Source: Achromobacter xylosoxidans (GTDB lineage Bacteria; Pseudomonadota; Gammaproteobacteria; Burkholderiales; Burkholderiaceae_B). From it: DNA of 64,000 bases. Below are positions 1 to 8,409 of this stretch, one piece after another. The position numbers and the translations under genes were made by a program. Location of the stretch: contig NZ_LN831029.1 of assembly GCF_001457475.1 (NCBI RefSeq), positions 2,294,001 through 2,358,000 of the forward strand, read 5' to 3'. A model generated the notes under the pieces. The model made no database searches. It was not told the origin of the DNA and was given only the letters and a program-made list of their open reading frames with translations. Within the stretch, counting starts at the first letter, position 1. The number at the start of each line of letters is the position of its first letter.

Positions 1-59
1 ATACGCTGCAGGCCAGCCATGTGGCCCAGGCGGTGCAGTATCGACGGCCGGGGGTATGA
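1..59 (+). CDS. 3' end of upstream gene, ComM/YifB-like (partial)
   Basis: Only the last 18 codons are in the window, read from base 3 to a TGA at 57-59. The peptide ends in SHVAQAVQYRRP, which resembles the C-terminus of ComM/YifB magnesium-chelatase-like AAA+ ATPases (typically H-AEAIQYRR). ComM is a helicase that promotes branch migration during natural transformation. The match rests on about a dozen residues, so the assignment is tentative. In many bacteria infC lies here, just before rpmI; no infC end is visible. Confidence 0.45.
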   Translation, partial: TLQASHVAQAVQYRRPGV

Positions 60-167
60 TGGCGGATCGTCTGCCCCGGGGCTGGGGCGTCCGCCTCGGT
101 GCGTGGTTCTGTTTCCCCTGGTCCGTCCCTGGTTGTGCTGCCATGTTGTCCGGCGCCGTGTCCCGGC

Positions 168-197
168 TCGACAAAACCAGGGAAATCACCATATAAT
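168..197 (+). promoter_or_regulatory. Probable promoter of the rpmI-rplT-pheST-ihfA operon
   Basis: A TCGACA -35 element (168-173) is followed after 18 bp by a perfect TATAAT -10 element (192-197). Transcription would start near 204 and give a leader of about 310 nt ahead of rpmI. It is one of the best sigma-70-type matches seen in the window. Confidence 0.65.
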
Positions 198-301
198 CAA
201 AGGCTTTCCCGGATCCAGGCTACTTTTTTGCCGGCGGTGCGGGGAAGGCCGGGCCAAATGCCCTGGCGGCAGCCGAATGGCGCAAGCCGGGATTCATGGC
301 C

Positions 302-327
302 CTGGGGGTATTCGAGTAATACCCCAG
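302..327 (+). repeat. Leader hairpin
   Basis: CTGGGGGTATT (302-312) pairs with AATACCCCAG (318-327), leaving one bulged G and a 5-nt loop CGAGT. There is no T-run after it, so it looks like a regulatory leader stem, not a terminator. Its 3' arm overlaps the first 11-bp repeat unit. Confidence 0.5.
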
Positions 328-369
328 AAGTACCTCAGTAGTACCTCAGAAGTACCCCAGCAGTACCCC
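315..369 (+). repeat. Five tandem 11-bp repeats in the rpmI leader
   Basis: Units begin at 315, 326, 337, 348 and 359 and follow the consensus AGNAGTACCYC. The first unit is AGTAATACCCC. The period is exactly 11 bp in all five. The array sits in the untranslated leader between the probable promoter and rpmI. Confidence 0.85.
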
Positions 370-515
370 CAAGAAGTGGCAAGAGGTCCTCAAGTTTTGC
401 CGCAATGGTGTAGGTCGAACGTTTCCGCCTTCGTGGCTTGGGGCGTCGCCAACCGCCTTGCGACAAGCACCTCGCGTCATGTAAATCAACAATGCGTTCA
501 GTTTAGGGAATCATC

Positions 516-713
516 ATGCCCAAGATGAAAACCAAGAAAAGCGCCGCAAAGCGCTTTCAGGTTCGCGGCAGCGGATCCATCAAGCGTGGTCAGGCGTTCA
601 AGCGTCACATCCTGACCAAGAAGACCACCAAGAACAAGCGCCAGCTGCGCGGTTCGGCGGCGGTTCACGAGACCAACGTGGCTTCCGTGAAAGCCATGAT
701 GCCTTTCGCTTGA
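516..713 (+). CDS. rpmI: 50S ribosomal protein L35
   Basis: This 65-residue basic protein has the full L35 pattern: [14 protein letters not shown] at the start, then [17 protein letters not shown] and a short C-terminal tail. L35 is a structural component of the large ribosomal subunit. The start has an AGGGA ribosome-binding sequence. rplT follows 17 bp downstream, the conserved gene order. Expression is probably driven from the promoter at 168-197 and may be controlled through the long leader. Confidence 0.98.
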   Translation: MPKMKTKKSAAKRFQVRGSGSIKRGQAFKRHILTKKTTKNKRQLRGSAAVHETNVASVKAMMPFA

Positions 714-730
714 TATAAGGGAGATCTACT

Positions 731-1090
731 ATGCCTCGCGTCAAACGCGGCGTTACCGCCCGCGCACGTCACAAGAAAGTCATTGCCGCCGCCAAGGGTT
801 ACCGTGGCCGCCGCGGTAATGTGTTCCGTATCGCCAAGCAAGCGGTCATGCGCGCTGGCCAATACGCCTACCGCGACCGCCGCAACAAGAAGCGCACGTT
901 CCGCGCGCTGTGGATCACGCGTATCAACGCCGCCGTCCGCGAACATGGCGTCAGCTACAGCGTGTTCATCGCCGGCCTGAAGAAGGCTGCGATCGAACTC
1001 GACCGCAAGGTCCTGGCCGATCTGGCCGTGCGCGACAAGGCCGGCTTTGCCGCCATCGTGCAGCAAGCCAAGGCTGCCTTGGCTGCCTGA
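731..1090 (+). CDS. rplT: 50S ribosomal protein L20
   Basis: This 119-residue protein is the usual length for L20. It opens [17 protein letters not shown] and has the long basic N-terminal helix followed by the globular RNA-binding domain. L20 is needed for early assembly of the large subunit on 23S rRNA, and in several bacteria it represses its own operon. A GGGAGA ribosome-binding sequence precedes the start. A hairpin that could act as a terminator or attenuator follows at 1120-1148, before pheS. Confidence 0.98.
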   Translation: MPRVKRGVTARARHKKVIAAAKGYRGRRGNVFRIAKQAVMRAGQYAYRDRRNKKRTFRALWITRINAAVREHGVSYSVFIAGLKKAAIELDRKVLADLAVRDKAGFAAIVQQAKAALAA

Positions 1091-1119
1091 TCGCGCGCTT
1101 TAACTCATCGCGCATCGCT

Positions 1120-1153
1120 GCAAACGGGGCTGTAATGGCCCCGTTTGCGTTTT
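1120..1153 (+). terminator. Hairpin terminator/attenuator between rplT and pheS
   Basis: GCAAACGGGGC (1120-1130) pairs perfectly with GCCCCGTTTGC (1138-1148) around a 7-nt loop, and GTTTT follows. The 11-bp stem with a short T tract lies in the 77-bp gap between rplT and pheS. It probably reduces read-through from the ribosomal genes into the synthetase genes. No Phe-rich leader peptide of the E. coli pheL kind is visible. Confidence 0.65.
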
Positions 1154-1167
1154 GAAGGCTGGATTTC

Positions 1168-2190
1168 ATGACTCAATCGGTTGACGACCTGGTTTCCCAG
1201 GCGCAAGAACGGTTCGCCGCGGCCACCGACGCCGCCGCGCTCGAAAACGCAAAGGCCCGTTTCCTGGGCAAGGACGGCGCGCTGACGGTCCTGCTCAAGG
1301 GGCTGGGCAAGCTCGATCCCGAGCAGAAGCGCGACATGGGCGCCCGGATCAATCAGGCCAAGCAGAAGGTCGAAGAGCTTTTGAATCTGCGCCGCGCCGC
1401 CTTGGCGCAAGCGGAGCTGGATGCCCGCCTGGCCTCCGAAACCATTGACGTATCGTTGCCGGGCCGCGGTCGCGTGCCGGGTGGCATTCATCCGGTCATC
1501 CGGACCTGGGAGCGGGTCGAAGAAATCTTCCGCTCCATCGGCTTCGACGTGGCCGACGGCCCCGAAGTCGAGAACGACTGGACCAATTTCACCGCCCTCA
1601 ACAACCCGCTGGACCATCCGGCGCGTTCCATGCAGGACACGTTCTACGTCGACATGAAAGATGCCGACGGCCTGCCGCTGCTGCTGCGCACGCACACCAG
1701 CCCCATGCAGGTGCGTTACGCCCGCATGCACAAGCCGCCCATCAAGGTCATCGCGCCGGGGCGCACCTATCGCGTCGACAGCGACGCCACGCACTCGCCC
1801 ATGTTCCACCAGGTGGAAGGGCTCTGGATCGCCGAGGACATCTCGTTCGCCGACCTGAAGGGCGTGTATACCGATTTCCTGCGTTGCTTCTTCGAAAGCG
1901 ACGATCTCGTCGTGCGTTTCCGCCCGTCGTTCTTCCCGTTCACCGAACCGTCGGCCGAAATCGACATGATGTTCACGTCGGGTCCCAACCGCGGCCGCTG
2001 GCTGGAAATTTCCGGCTCGGGCCAGGTGCACCCACAGGTGGTGCGCAACTTCGGCCTTGACCCTGAACGTTATATCGGCTTTGCCTTCGGTTCCGGCCTG
2101 GAGCGCCTGACGATGCTGCGCTACGGCGTCAACGACCTGCGCCAGTTCTACGAAGGCGATTTGCGCTTCCTGCGCCAGTTCAACGAATAA
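1168..2190 (+). CDS. pheS: Phenylalanine--tRNA ligase alpha subunit
   Basis: The 340-residue protein matches alpha subunits of the alpha2beta2 bacterial enzyme, which charges tRNA-Phe with phenylalanine. An N-terminal helical arm (about residues 1-90) would contact the tRNA. The class II catalytic core follows, with a motif-1 segment around 108-150 (ending NNPLDHPAR) and the motif-3 sequence [12 protein letters not shown] near 306-318. pheT starts 13 bp after its stop, so the two subunits are co-transcribed. Confidence 0.98.
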   Translation: MTQSVDDLVSQAQERFAAATDAAALENAKARFLGKDGALTVLLKGLGKLDPEQKRDMGARINQAKQKVEELLNLRRAALAQAELDARLASETIDVSLPGRGRVPGGIHPVIRTWERVEEIFRSIGFDVADGPEVENDWTNFTALNNPLDHPARSMQDTFYVDMKDADGLPLLLRTHTSPMQVRYARMHKPPIKVIAPGRTYRVDSDATHSPMFHQVEGLWIAEDISFADLKGVYTDFLRCFFESDDLVVRFRPSFFPFTEPSAEIDMMFTSGPNRGRWLEISGSGQVHPQVVRNFGLDPERYIGFAFGSGLERLTMLRYGVNDLRQFYEGDLRFLRQFNE

Positions 2191-2203
2191 CAGACGGCTG
2201 ATC

Positions 2204-4621
2204 ATGCAATTTCCCGAATCCTGGCTGCGTACGCTGGTCAATCCTCCGATCGCAACCGACGAACTCGCGCACCGGCTCACCATGGCCGGCCTGGAAGTCG
2301 AAGACACCGTGCCGGCCGCGCCCGCGTTCACGGGCGTGGTGGTCGCGCACATCGTCGAGATCGCCCCGCACCCGGACGCCGACAAGCTGCGCGTCTGCCA
2401 AGTCGATGATGGCTCCGGCGCGCTGCTGCAGATCGTCTGCGGCGCGCCCAACGCGGCCGCCGGCCTGAAGGTGCCGCTGGCCCGCGTCGGCGCGGAACTG
2501 CCCGGCGGCATGAAGATCGGCGTGGCCAAGATGCGCGGCGTGCAATCGTCGGGCATGCTGTGCTCGGCGCGCGAACTGGGCCTGTCGCAGGACCATGCCG
2601 GCCTGCTGGAGCTGCCGGCCGATATGGCGCCGGGCCAGTCGATCCGCGAAGCGCTGGACCTGGACGACACGCTCTTCACGCTGAAGATGACGCCCAACCG
2701 CGCCGACTGCCTGTCGATCCTGGGCGTGGCGCGCGAAGTGGCCGCGCTGACCGGCGCGCCGCTGTCGGTGCCGACCGCCAAGGCCGTGCCCGTGACTTTG
2801 GACGAGCTGCGTCCTGTCAGGATCGAGGCGCCGGACCTGTGTGGCCGCTTTGGCGGCCGCGTGATCCGCGGCGTGAATGCGCGCGCGCAGACCCCCGCCT
2901 GGATGAAGACGCGCCTGGAGCGCGCCGGCCAGCGTTCGGTGTCGGCGCTGGTGGACATCTCCAACTACGTCATGCTGGAACTGGGCCGGCCCTCGCACGT
3001 GTTCGACCTGGACAAGATCCACGGCGACCTGTCGGTGCGCTGGGCCCGCGAAGGCGAGACGCTCGAACTGCTGAACGGCCAGACCGTCACGCTGGATTCG
3101 AAGGTCGGCGTGGTGGTGGCAGGCGACCAGGTCGAAAGCCTGGCCGGCATCATGGGGGGCGAGGCCACGGCGGTCACCCTCGACACGCAGAACATCTATC
3201 TGGAAGCCGCGTTCTGGTGGCCGCAGTCGCTGGCCGGCCGCGCGCGCCGCTACAAGTTCAGCTCCGAGGCCAGCCACCGCGGCGAGCGCGGCGTGGACTT
3301 CGCCACGATTCCGCAGCACATCGAATTCATCACGCGCCTGATCGTCGACATCTGCGGCGGCCAGGCCGGTCCGCTGGACGACCAGATCGTCAACCTGCCC
3401 AAGCGCGAGCCGGTGCGCATGCGCCTGGCGCGCTGCCATCGCGTGCTGGGCGTGCCGGTCACGCAGGCCGAAGTCGCAAAGATCTTCGGCAGCCTGGGCC
3501 TGGAATTCACGCTCGATGGCGACGACTTCGTCGTCACCCCGCCGTCGTATCGCTTCGACCTCGAGATTGAGGAAGACCTGATCGAGGAAGTGGCCCGCAT
3601 CTACGGTTTCGAGAACATCCCCACCGTGCCGCCGCTGGCGCGCGCCAAGATGTTCTCGCAGCCCGAAGTGCGCCGCGGCCCGCATGCGCTGCGCCGCCTG
3701 GCCGCGGCGCAGGACTACCAGGAAGTCGTCAACTACAGCTTCGTCGAAGCCGAGTGGGAGCGCGACTACGCCGGCAACGACACGCCGGTCAAGCTGGTCA
3801 ACCCGATCGCCAGCCATCTGTCGGTGATGCGTTCGAGCCTGATCGCCGGCCTGGTGGCCAACATCCGCCACAACGCCAACCGCAAGCAGACCCGCGTGCG
3901 CCTGTTCGAACTGGGTCGTGTGTTCGCGCGCGACGATGCCGCCAAGGACGGTCCGCTGGAAGTGGCCGGCGTGCGCCAGCCGCTCAAGCTGGCGGGCGCC
4001 GCATGGGGACCGTCGGTGGAAGAGCAGTGGGGCGTGCCGGCGCGCCAGGTCGATTTCTACGACGTAAAGATGGATGTCGAGGCGCTGTTCGGCGCGCGTG
4101 GCGCCCGTCTGCGTTTCGAGGCCGCCGCCCACCCCGCGCTGCATCCCGGCCGCAGCGCCCGCATCACGCTGGACGGCACGCAGGTTGGCTGGCTCGGTGA
4201 GCTGCATCCGCGCTGGGCGCAGCAGGCCGACCTGGCGCACGCGCCGGTGGTGTTCGAGCTGGACGTGCAGGCGCTCTCCGAAGGCGAGCTGCCGCAGGTG
4301 CGCGAGCTGTCGCGCCAGCCCGTGGTGGTGCGCGACCTGGCCCTGTGGGTCGATGCGCCCGTGACCGTCCAGTCCATGCTGGACACGGTGGCGGCGACCG
4401 TCAAGGCCGACCCGCAGCTGGCCGTGGTGCAGGACGTGCGCCTGTTCGACGTCTGGCGCGAAAAGCCCCAGGGCGACCAGCCCGTGGCCGAGAAAAGCCT
4501 TGCGTTCCGTTTCTGGCTACAGGACACTGAGGTCACACTGGACGAAGCCCGGGTGGCCGCCTGCCTGGCACGCATCAAAGACGCTTTGGTCAGTGCCCAC
4601 GGCGCGCGCCAGCGCGCTTGA
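2204..4621 (+). CDS. pheT: Phenylalanine--tRNA ligase beta subunit
   Basis: At 805 residues this is a full-length beta subunit. The N-terminal EMAP/tRNA-binding domain lies around residues 40-148, including [13 protein letters not shown]. The B3/B4 editing region and B5 domain occupy the middle, and the ferredoxin-fold anticodon-binding domain covers roughly residues 702-805. The protein completes the heterotetramer with PheS and edits mischarged Tyr-tRNA-Phe. ihfA begins within about 15 bp of the stop, an order common in proteobacteria. Confidence 0.98.
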   Translation: MQFPESWLRTLVNPPIATDELAHRLTMAGLEVEDTVPAAPAFTGVVVAHIVEIAPHPDADKLRVCQVDDGSGALLQIVCGAPNAAAGLKVPLARVGAELPGGMKIGVAKMRGVQSSGMLCSARELGLSQDHAGLLELPADMAPGQSIREALDLDDTLFTLKMTPNRADCLSILGVAREVAALTGAPLSVPTAKAVPVTLDELRPVRIEAPDLCGRFGGRVIRGVNARAQTPAWMKTRLERAGQRSVSALVDISNYVMLELGRPSHVFDLDKIHGDLSVRWAREGETLELLNGQTVTLDSKVGVVVAGDQVESLAGIMGGEATAVTLDTQNIYLEAAFWWPQSLAGRARRYKFSSEASHRGERGVDFATIPQHIEFITRLIVDICGGQAGPLDDQIVNLPKREPVRMRLARCHRVLGVPVTQAEVAKIFGSLGLEFTLDGDDFVVTPPSYRFDLEIEEDLIEEVARIYGFENIPTVPPLARAKMFSQPEVRRGPHALRRLAAAQDYQEVVNYSFVEAEWERDYAGNDTPVKLVNPIASHLSVMRSSLIAGLVANIRHNANRKQTRVRLFELGRVFARDDAAKDGPLEVAGVRQPLKLAGAAWGPSVEEQWGVPARQVDFYDVKMDVEALFGARGARLRFEAAAHPALHPGRSARITLDGTQVGWLGELHPRWAQQADLAHAPVVFELDVQALSEGELPQVRELSRQPVVVRDLALWVDAPVTVQSMLDTVAATVKADPQLAVVQDVRLFDVWREKPQGDQPVAEKSLAFRFWLQDTEVTLDEARVAACLARIKDALVSAHGARQRA

Positions 4622-4636
4622 ACCATGGGGAACAGT

Positions 4637-4963
4637 ATGCTTGCCGAGCCGCGCACCCTGACCAAGGCCGAGCTGGCCGAACTGCTCTTCGAGCGGGTCG
4701 GCCTGAACAAACGCGAAGCCAAGGACATCGTCGATACGTTCTTCGAGGAAATCCGCGACGCCCTGGCGCGCGGTGACTCCGTCAAGCTTTCGGGCTTCGG
4801 GAATTTCCAGGTGCGCGACAAGCCGCCGCGCCCGGGGCGCAACCCCAAGACCGGCGAAACCATCCCCATCGCCGCGCGCCGCGTGGTCACGTTCCACGCG
4901 AGTCAGAAACTCAAGAGCGTCGTCGAACAGGCCACGCCCGCGGCGCCAGACGCCGAGGAGTGA
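4637..4963 (+). CDS. ihfA: Integration host factor subunit alpha
   Basis: IHF alpha pairs with IHF beta to form a sequence-specific DNA-bending protein. The sequence has the HU/IHF fold throughout: [21 protein letters not shown] near the start, the [22 protein letters not shown] arm, and the C-terminal [14 protein letters not shown] prefer the ATG at 4637, which has GGGGAA just upstream, giving 108 residues. An in-frame ATG at 4625 would add MGNS but lacks a ribosome-binding site. It sits directly after pheT and before a MerR gene. Confidence 0.96.
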   Translation: MLAEPRTLTKAELAELLFERVGLNKREAKDIVDTFFEEIRDALARGDSVKLSGFGNFQVRDKPPRPGRNPKTGETIPIAARRVVTFHASQKLKSVVEQATPAAPDAEE

Positions 4964-5020
4964 TACGCTTTGTCGGTAATTGTTATCGGCTCTCGACGCA
5001 TCGCGGCATAGAATTCTCTT

Positions 5021-5452
5021 ATGACACGTACCGAATCCACCGTTACCTTACCGCCCATTCCCGCCAAGCGTTACTTCACCATCGGTGAAGTCAGCGACCT
5101 GTGTGGCGTCAAGCCTCATGTCCTGCGGTATTGGGAACAGGAATTCACGCAGCTCAAGCCGGTGAAGCGGCGCGGTAACCGTCGCTATTACCAGCACCAT
5201 GAAGTGCTGCTGATCCGCCGCATCCGTTCCCTGCTGTACGAGCAAGGCTTCACCATCAGCGGCGCGCGCAACCGTCTGGGCGATGCGCGCGACACGCCAC
5301 ACGACCAGGATGCCGCGGTGCGCCTGAGCGGCGCGGAGATGCAGGCCCTGCGCAACGAGCTGGGCAATGTGTCGACGATGCTGGGCGAGGCGCTCGGCTC
5401 GGCCGCTACGGCTTCGAGCGGCAATGCGGTGAGCGCCAACGCCACGGCCTGA
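5021..5452 (+). CDS. MerR-family transcriptional regulator
   Basis: The 143-residue protein has an N-terminal winged helix-turn-helix (about residues 17-75) with the MerR hallmark FTIGEVSDLCGVKPHVLRYW, followed by the second-helix segment NRRYYQHHEVLLIRRIRSL. The C-terminal tail is Ala-rich and has no cluster of cysteines, so it is not an obvious metal sensor. Genes of this type commonly follow ihfA in proteobacteria; their target is generally unknown. A GC hairpin (5457-5475) follows the stop. Confidence 0.9.
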   Translation: MTRTESTVTLPPIPAKRYFTIGEVSDLCGVKPHVLRYWEQEFTQLKPVKRRGNRRYYQHHEVLLIRRIRSLLYEQGFTISGARNRLGDARDTPHDQDAAVRLSGAEMQALRNELGNVSTMLGEALGSAATASSGNAVSANATA

Positions 5453-5456
5453 GCAT

Positions 5457-5475
5457 GGCGGTGCATTGCACCGCC
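5457..5475 (+). terminator. GC hairpin after the MerR gene
   Basis: GGCGGTGC (5457-5464) pairs with GCACCGCC (5468-5475) over a 3-nt loop, four bases after the MerR stop. It has no T tract, so termination is plausible but not certain. Confidence 0.4.
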
Positions 5476-5691
5476 GTCTATCCGAGTTGATGGCCCCGCG
5501 CCATGCGCGTTGTCGTTGAACGCGGCGTGCATGGAGCGCTGAGACCTGTAGTTCACTCTGTCGCATAGTGCAGCTCATCCTGTGGTTTAGTCCGCCATTC
5601 AGTACCTTGCGTGCCATGCGCGAGCCTTGCCTGTGAGTGTTGCGGGCATTGCGTAGGGCACGCAAATTTTTTTTGAGTATTCGGCACTTTT

Positions 5692-5719
5692 TTTGCACCA
5701 ATGCGTGCAAACATTTTTT
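5692..5719 (+). terminator. Small hairpin with T-run just before the tRNA promoter
   Basis: TTTGCAC (5692-5698) pairs with GTGCAAA (5705-5711) around CAATGC, and TTTTTT follows at 5714-5719. It could insulate the tRNA gene from upstream transcription. The surrounding 5670-5740 is unusually T-rich compared with the rest of the window. Confidence 0.35.
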
Positions 5720-5727
5720 AGGTCTGC

Positions 5728-5733
5728 TATACT
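5728..5733 (+). promoter_or_regulatory. -10 element for tRNA-Pro
   Basis: TATACT lies 10 bp before the mature 5' end of the tRNA, the right distance for a tRNA promoter. A GC-poor, T-rich stretch surrounds it. No clear TTGACA-like -35 was found at 17 bp. Confidence 0.5.
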
Positions 5734-5741
5734 CTTTTTCT

Positions 5742-5820
<79 letters not shown>

Positions 5821-5830
5821 GCAATACCCT

Positions 5831-5866
5831 AGGGGGTTAGTGATGAAAATCACTAACCCCCTTTCT
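5831..5866. terminator. Strong terminator after tRNA-Pro, likely bidirectional
   Basis: A perfect 14-bp stem, AGGGGGTTAGTGAT (5831-5844) with ATCACTAACCCCCT (5849-5862), closes on a GAAA loop and is followed by TTCT. The gene from the other side (stop at 5914) converges on it, so it may serve both strands. Confidence 0.8.
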
Positions 5867-5913
5867 CATTTCCGGGCGCACATCGCATGCGATGTGCCGA
5901 TGGCGTCTTCAGC

Positions 5914-6351
5914 TCAGAACCTGAACCCGCTGATGTACTCCCCGCACGAGTTGTAGCTGATCTTCCCATTCGTCTTCATGTCGTAGCGCAGCACGGTGCC
6001 GGCCTTGTCGGTGTAGAAGATCACCGCGCAGTCGGTGTATTCGGGCACGTAGGCGCAGTAGGACCCATACGTCGTGCCCATCGGGCCGTTGGTGGAATAG
6101 CCGCGGCCTTCGTAGTGGCCCGGATGGTAGCCATAGACATACGTGTAGCTCGTGGTCTGGTCATCGACTTTGTTCACGAACGGCTTGGCGCCGGTCTCGG
6201 GCGGCCAGGCGGGCAGCATTTCATTGATGTTCTTGCCGACCTGCGCATTGAGCTTGTTGCGCGTGGGCGAGTAGACGGACAGGCCCATGCAGGCGGATAG
6301 CGTGAGCGGCAGGATGACGGCGGGAGCAATGCGGCAGATGCTTTTTAGCAT
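5914..6351 (-). CDS. Predicted lipoprotein, unknown function
   Basis: The 145-residue product starts with a lipoprotein signal, lipobox LTLSAC with the acylated Cys at residue 21. It should therefore be membrane anchored in the periplasm. The mature part is Tyr/Gly-rich with several Cys (two near the middle, one near the C-terminus) and no motif I recognise. The ATG at 6351 has GGAGG upstream and a TATACT -10 at 6386-6391. Longer in-frame starts lack these signals. Confidence 0.75.
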   Translation of the reverse strand: MLKSICRIAPAVILPLTLSACMGLSVYSPTRNKLNAQVGKNINEMLPAWPPETGAKPFVNKVDDQTTSYTYVYGYHPGHYEGRGYSTNGPMGTTYGSYCAYVPEYTDCAVIFYTDKAGTVLRYDMKTNGKISYNSCGEYISGFRF

Positions 6352-6385
6352 TTGGAAGCCTCCGGTCGAACACGTTGGGTGCGCG

Positions 6386-6422
6386 AGTATAGTCAGCGCC
6401 TTTTGCCTTTGAGAAGGCAAAA
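6386..6422 (-). promoter_or_regulatory. Promoter with palindrome for the lipoprotein gene
   Basis: On the minus strand a TATACT -10 element (6386-6391) lies about 35 bp upstream of the start codon. A perfect 9-bp inverted repeat, TTTTGCCTT (6401-6409) and AAGGCAAAA (6414-6422) around TGAG, covers the -35 region. The placement suggests an operator, but no regulator can be named. Confidence 0.4.
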
Positions 6423-6560
6423 AAACCAGATGAGCGCATCGGTAAAGTTTCGTTCCAATAGTCGAAGGCCGTCAGCTGGAGGCGGATATTCTTTTGCGTT
6501 TGTCCGCATCGCGCGGGCAAGCGCCGCGCGTTTTTCCAACCCGGTTGACGCGGGTCGCGG

Positions 6561-6719
6561 TCAGTCGATGACTTCCGCGCAGGCATCGGTCGGCGCGGCG
6601 GCGACGCCGCCCACCACCGGCACGATCTTGATGACCGCGGAGGTGACGCGGCAGGGCGCGGCGGCGAGGCCGCAGCCCGTACAGGACAGGCAGAGCAGGG
6701 AAATCAGCAACCACTTCAT
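6561..6719 (-). CDS. Small DUF6726-like lipoprotein
   Basis: This 52-residue protein starts MKWLLISLLCLSCTGC, a short lipoprotein signal with the modified Cys at residue 16. The mature part contains GLAAAPCRVTSAVIKIVPVVGG and TDACAEVID. This layout agrees with the small DUF6726 lipoproteins of Burkholderiales as I recall them; function unknown. Two cysteines in the mature part could form a disulfide. A much longer in-frame upstream extension looks non-coding. Confidence 0.65.
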   Translation of the reverse strand: MKWLLISLLCLSCTGCGLAAAPCRVTSAVIKIVPVVGGVAAAPTDACAEVID

Positions 6720-6924
6720 GGGATTCGTCGGCGAGGGATGGGCGCCGCGGGCGTGGCCGTGGCGCAATGCCTGGATTCTGCGCCGCGGGCCGGTCATGAA
6801 TAGTGGGGAATTGAGCGGCGAATGTAATGACGTTTGCGCGAGGGCGCTCAGGATGTAACGTGGCAGGGCAATACGAGTGAAGGTGCTGGTCACGCCATCC
6901 CCATCATGCTCAACCCGCCGTGAA

Positions 6925-6972
6925 CGTTCAGCCTATCGAGCGTTCCGCCTTTTCAGCGTTCAGCCTTTTCAG
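6925..6972. repeat. Three tandem 16-bp repeats
   Basis: Consecutive units CGTTCAGCCTATCGAG (6925-6940), CGTTCCGCCTTTTCAG (6941-6956) and CGTTCAGCCTTTTCAG (6957-6972) form a short array. It lies 26 bp past the stop codon of the DHA2 transporter gene on the minus strand. On that strand each unit reads as an A-rich CTGAAAAGGC motif. Confidence 0.85.
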
Positions 6973-6998
6973 CTTGCATCCGCCATCGGCGACGCCGC

Positions 6999-8393
6999 TC
7001 ACAGCGGCGCCTGGCCGCGCTGGCGGTACACGCGTGCCAGGCTGGCGAAGAACGACAGCGCGGCGATGCAGCAGGCCAGGGCGAAGACATAGCGCGAGAA
7101 ATGCCCCGAGGCGGCGCCGGTTTCCTTGCCGACCAGGGCGATCACCACGGCCACCAGCGCCGCGCCCAGCGATTGGCCCGTGGTGCGCGCGGTAGACAGG
7201 ACGCCGGAGGCGGTGGCGGTGCGGTTCCTGGCGGCGTTGGCGAACATTTCCTTGTTGTTGGGCGGCAGGAAGAAGCCGTAGCCCATGCCGCACAGCGCCA
7301 CGCGCCACAGGAAATCGCCGGTGCCCGGATCGGCGGGCAGCAGCACGAGTGAGCCGAGTCCCAGGCAGAAGGTGAAGACGCCGATGCTGGAGACCTGGGT
7401 GGCGTTGAAGCGGTTCGCGAGCCTCCCGGCGAACGGCGCGCAGACGGCGACCGCGATGGGCCACGGGGTGAAGACCAGCGCGGATTCCAGGGCGGTGTAG
7501 CCGTAGGCGTCCTGCAGCACGAACGGCAGCGCGACCAGCGCGATGCCTTGCGAGATGAACATGGTCAGGGACGTCAGCACCGCGAAGGAGTAACGGCGCG
7601 ACTTGAAGATGTCCAGGGGCAGCAGCGGATGCCGCGCGCGGGTCTGGCCGAAGGCGAACAGGGCGATCAGCGCCAGCGCGGCGCCGGCGAGCAGCAGCAC
7701 GGTGCGGTTGTCCCAGCGGCCGATCTGGTCGACGGCCAGCGCCAGCAGGCCGAAGCCGGCGGCGGAGGTGATCGCGCCGGGCAGGTCGAAGCCGCGTTCC
7801 TGGTGCGTGTCCCGGCCCAGCGCGTGGTAGCAGCAGGCGATCGCGGCCAGGCCGAGCGGCAGGTTGATGTAGAACAGCCAGGGCCAGGAGGCATAGGAGA
7901 CGATGAGCCCGCCCAGTGTCGGGCCGAGCGCCGTGCCGACGGCGAATACCAGGGCGTTCAGGCCAAACACGGTGCCCAGTGAGCTGGCCGGGAAGATGAC
8001 CCGGTACAGGCCGTAGCCGACGCTGATGAGCACGGCGTAGCTGATGCCCTGGAGCACGCGCAGCGCCACCAGCGCGTGGAAGCTGGACGCCAGTGCGCAG
8101 CCGAGCGACGCGAGCGTGAACAGCACCAGTCCGAGCGTGTAGAAGCGCCGTTCGCCGATCCTGGAACCGAGCGATGCGCAGATGAGCATGGTGGCCGCGC
8201 TGGCCACCTGGTAGCCGTTCGCCACCCAGATGACGGCGGCCGCGCTGACGTCGAGATCGTTGGCGATGGTCGGCAGGGCGATGTTGACGATGGAGCTGTC
8301 CAGCGCCGACATGAATACGCCGATCAGGATGGCGGCCGCGGCGAAATAGCGCCTGGGGAGCTCGAAGCCTGCATCATCGGCGTCATGGGTCAT
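6999..8393 (-). CDS. DHA2-family MFS drug efflux transporter
   Basis: The 464-residue integral membrane protein has the 14-span layout of EmrB/QacA-type proton antiporters. The family motif LDSSIVNIALPTIAND sits in the first span (about residues 31-46). GATxGPxxGG-like motif C appears as GTALGPTLGGLIV near residue 153. Proteins of this kind export hydrophobic drugs or cations from the cytoplasm. The gene follows the Nudix gene with a 16-bp gap, so they may be co-transcribed. No adjacent EmrA-type adaptor is present. Confidence 0.88.
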   Translation of the reverse strand: MTHDADDAGFELPRRYFAAAAILIGVFMSALDSSIVNIALPTIANDLDVSAAAVIWVANGYQVASAATMLICASLGSRIGERRFYTLGLVLFTLASLGCALASSFHALVALRVLQGISYAVLISVGYGLYRVIFPASSLGTVFGLNALVFAVGTALGPTLGGLIVSYASWPWLFYINLPLGLAAIACCYHALGRDTHQERGFDLPGAITSAAGFGLLALAVDQIGRWDNRTVLLLAGAALALIALFAFGQTRARHPLLPLDIFKSRRYSFAVLTSLTMFISQGIALVALPFVLQDAYGYTALESALVFTPWPIAVAVCAPFAGRLANRFNATQVSSIGVFTFCLGLGSLVLLPADPGTGDFLWRVALCGMGYGFFLPPNNKEMFANAARNRTATASGVLSTARTTGQSLGAALVAVVIALVGKETGAASGHFSRYVFALACCIAALSFFASLARVYRQRGQAPL

Positions 8394-8409
8394 GTCGGTG
8401 GCGGTGGAC

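Larger units (their letters stand above)
60..515. other. 456-bp leader/intergenic region before rpmI, no gene
   Basis: No convincing protein-coding frame is present. The stretch holds a probable promoter (168-197), a hairpin (302-327) that runs into five 11-bp tandem repeats (315-369), and about 300 nt of untranslated leader before rpmI. In E. coli and Bacillus, L20 represses the rpmI-rplT message by binding leader RNA, so a structured leader would fit. That role is inferred by analogy and was not folded. Confidence 0.6.

Noticed and set aside
99..341. Short plus-strand ORF in the rpmI leader
   Set aside because: It has no ribosome-binding site, a random-looking composition, and overlaps the probable promoter.
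315..369. CRISPR array
   Set aside because: The units are 11 bp and contiguous without spacers, and no cas genes are in the window; it is a simple tandem repeat.
1105..2964. 619-codon minus-strand frame across pheS and pheT
   Set aside because: It is antisense to two essential genes and shows no protein family features.
2180..4240. 686-codon open frame on the minus strand opposite pheT
   Set aside because: It lies entirely antisense to a clear pheT, has Arg/His/Ala-rich low-complexity composition and no family resemblance; long antisense frames are common in GC-rich DNA.
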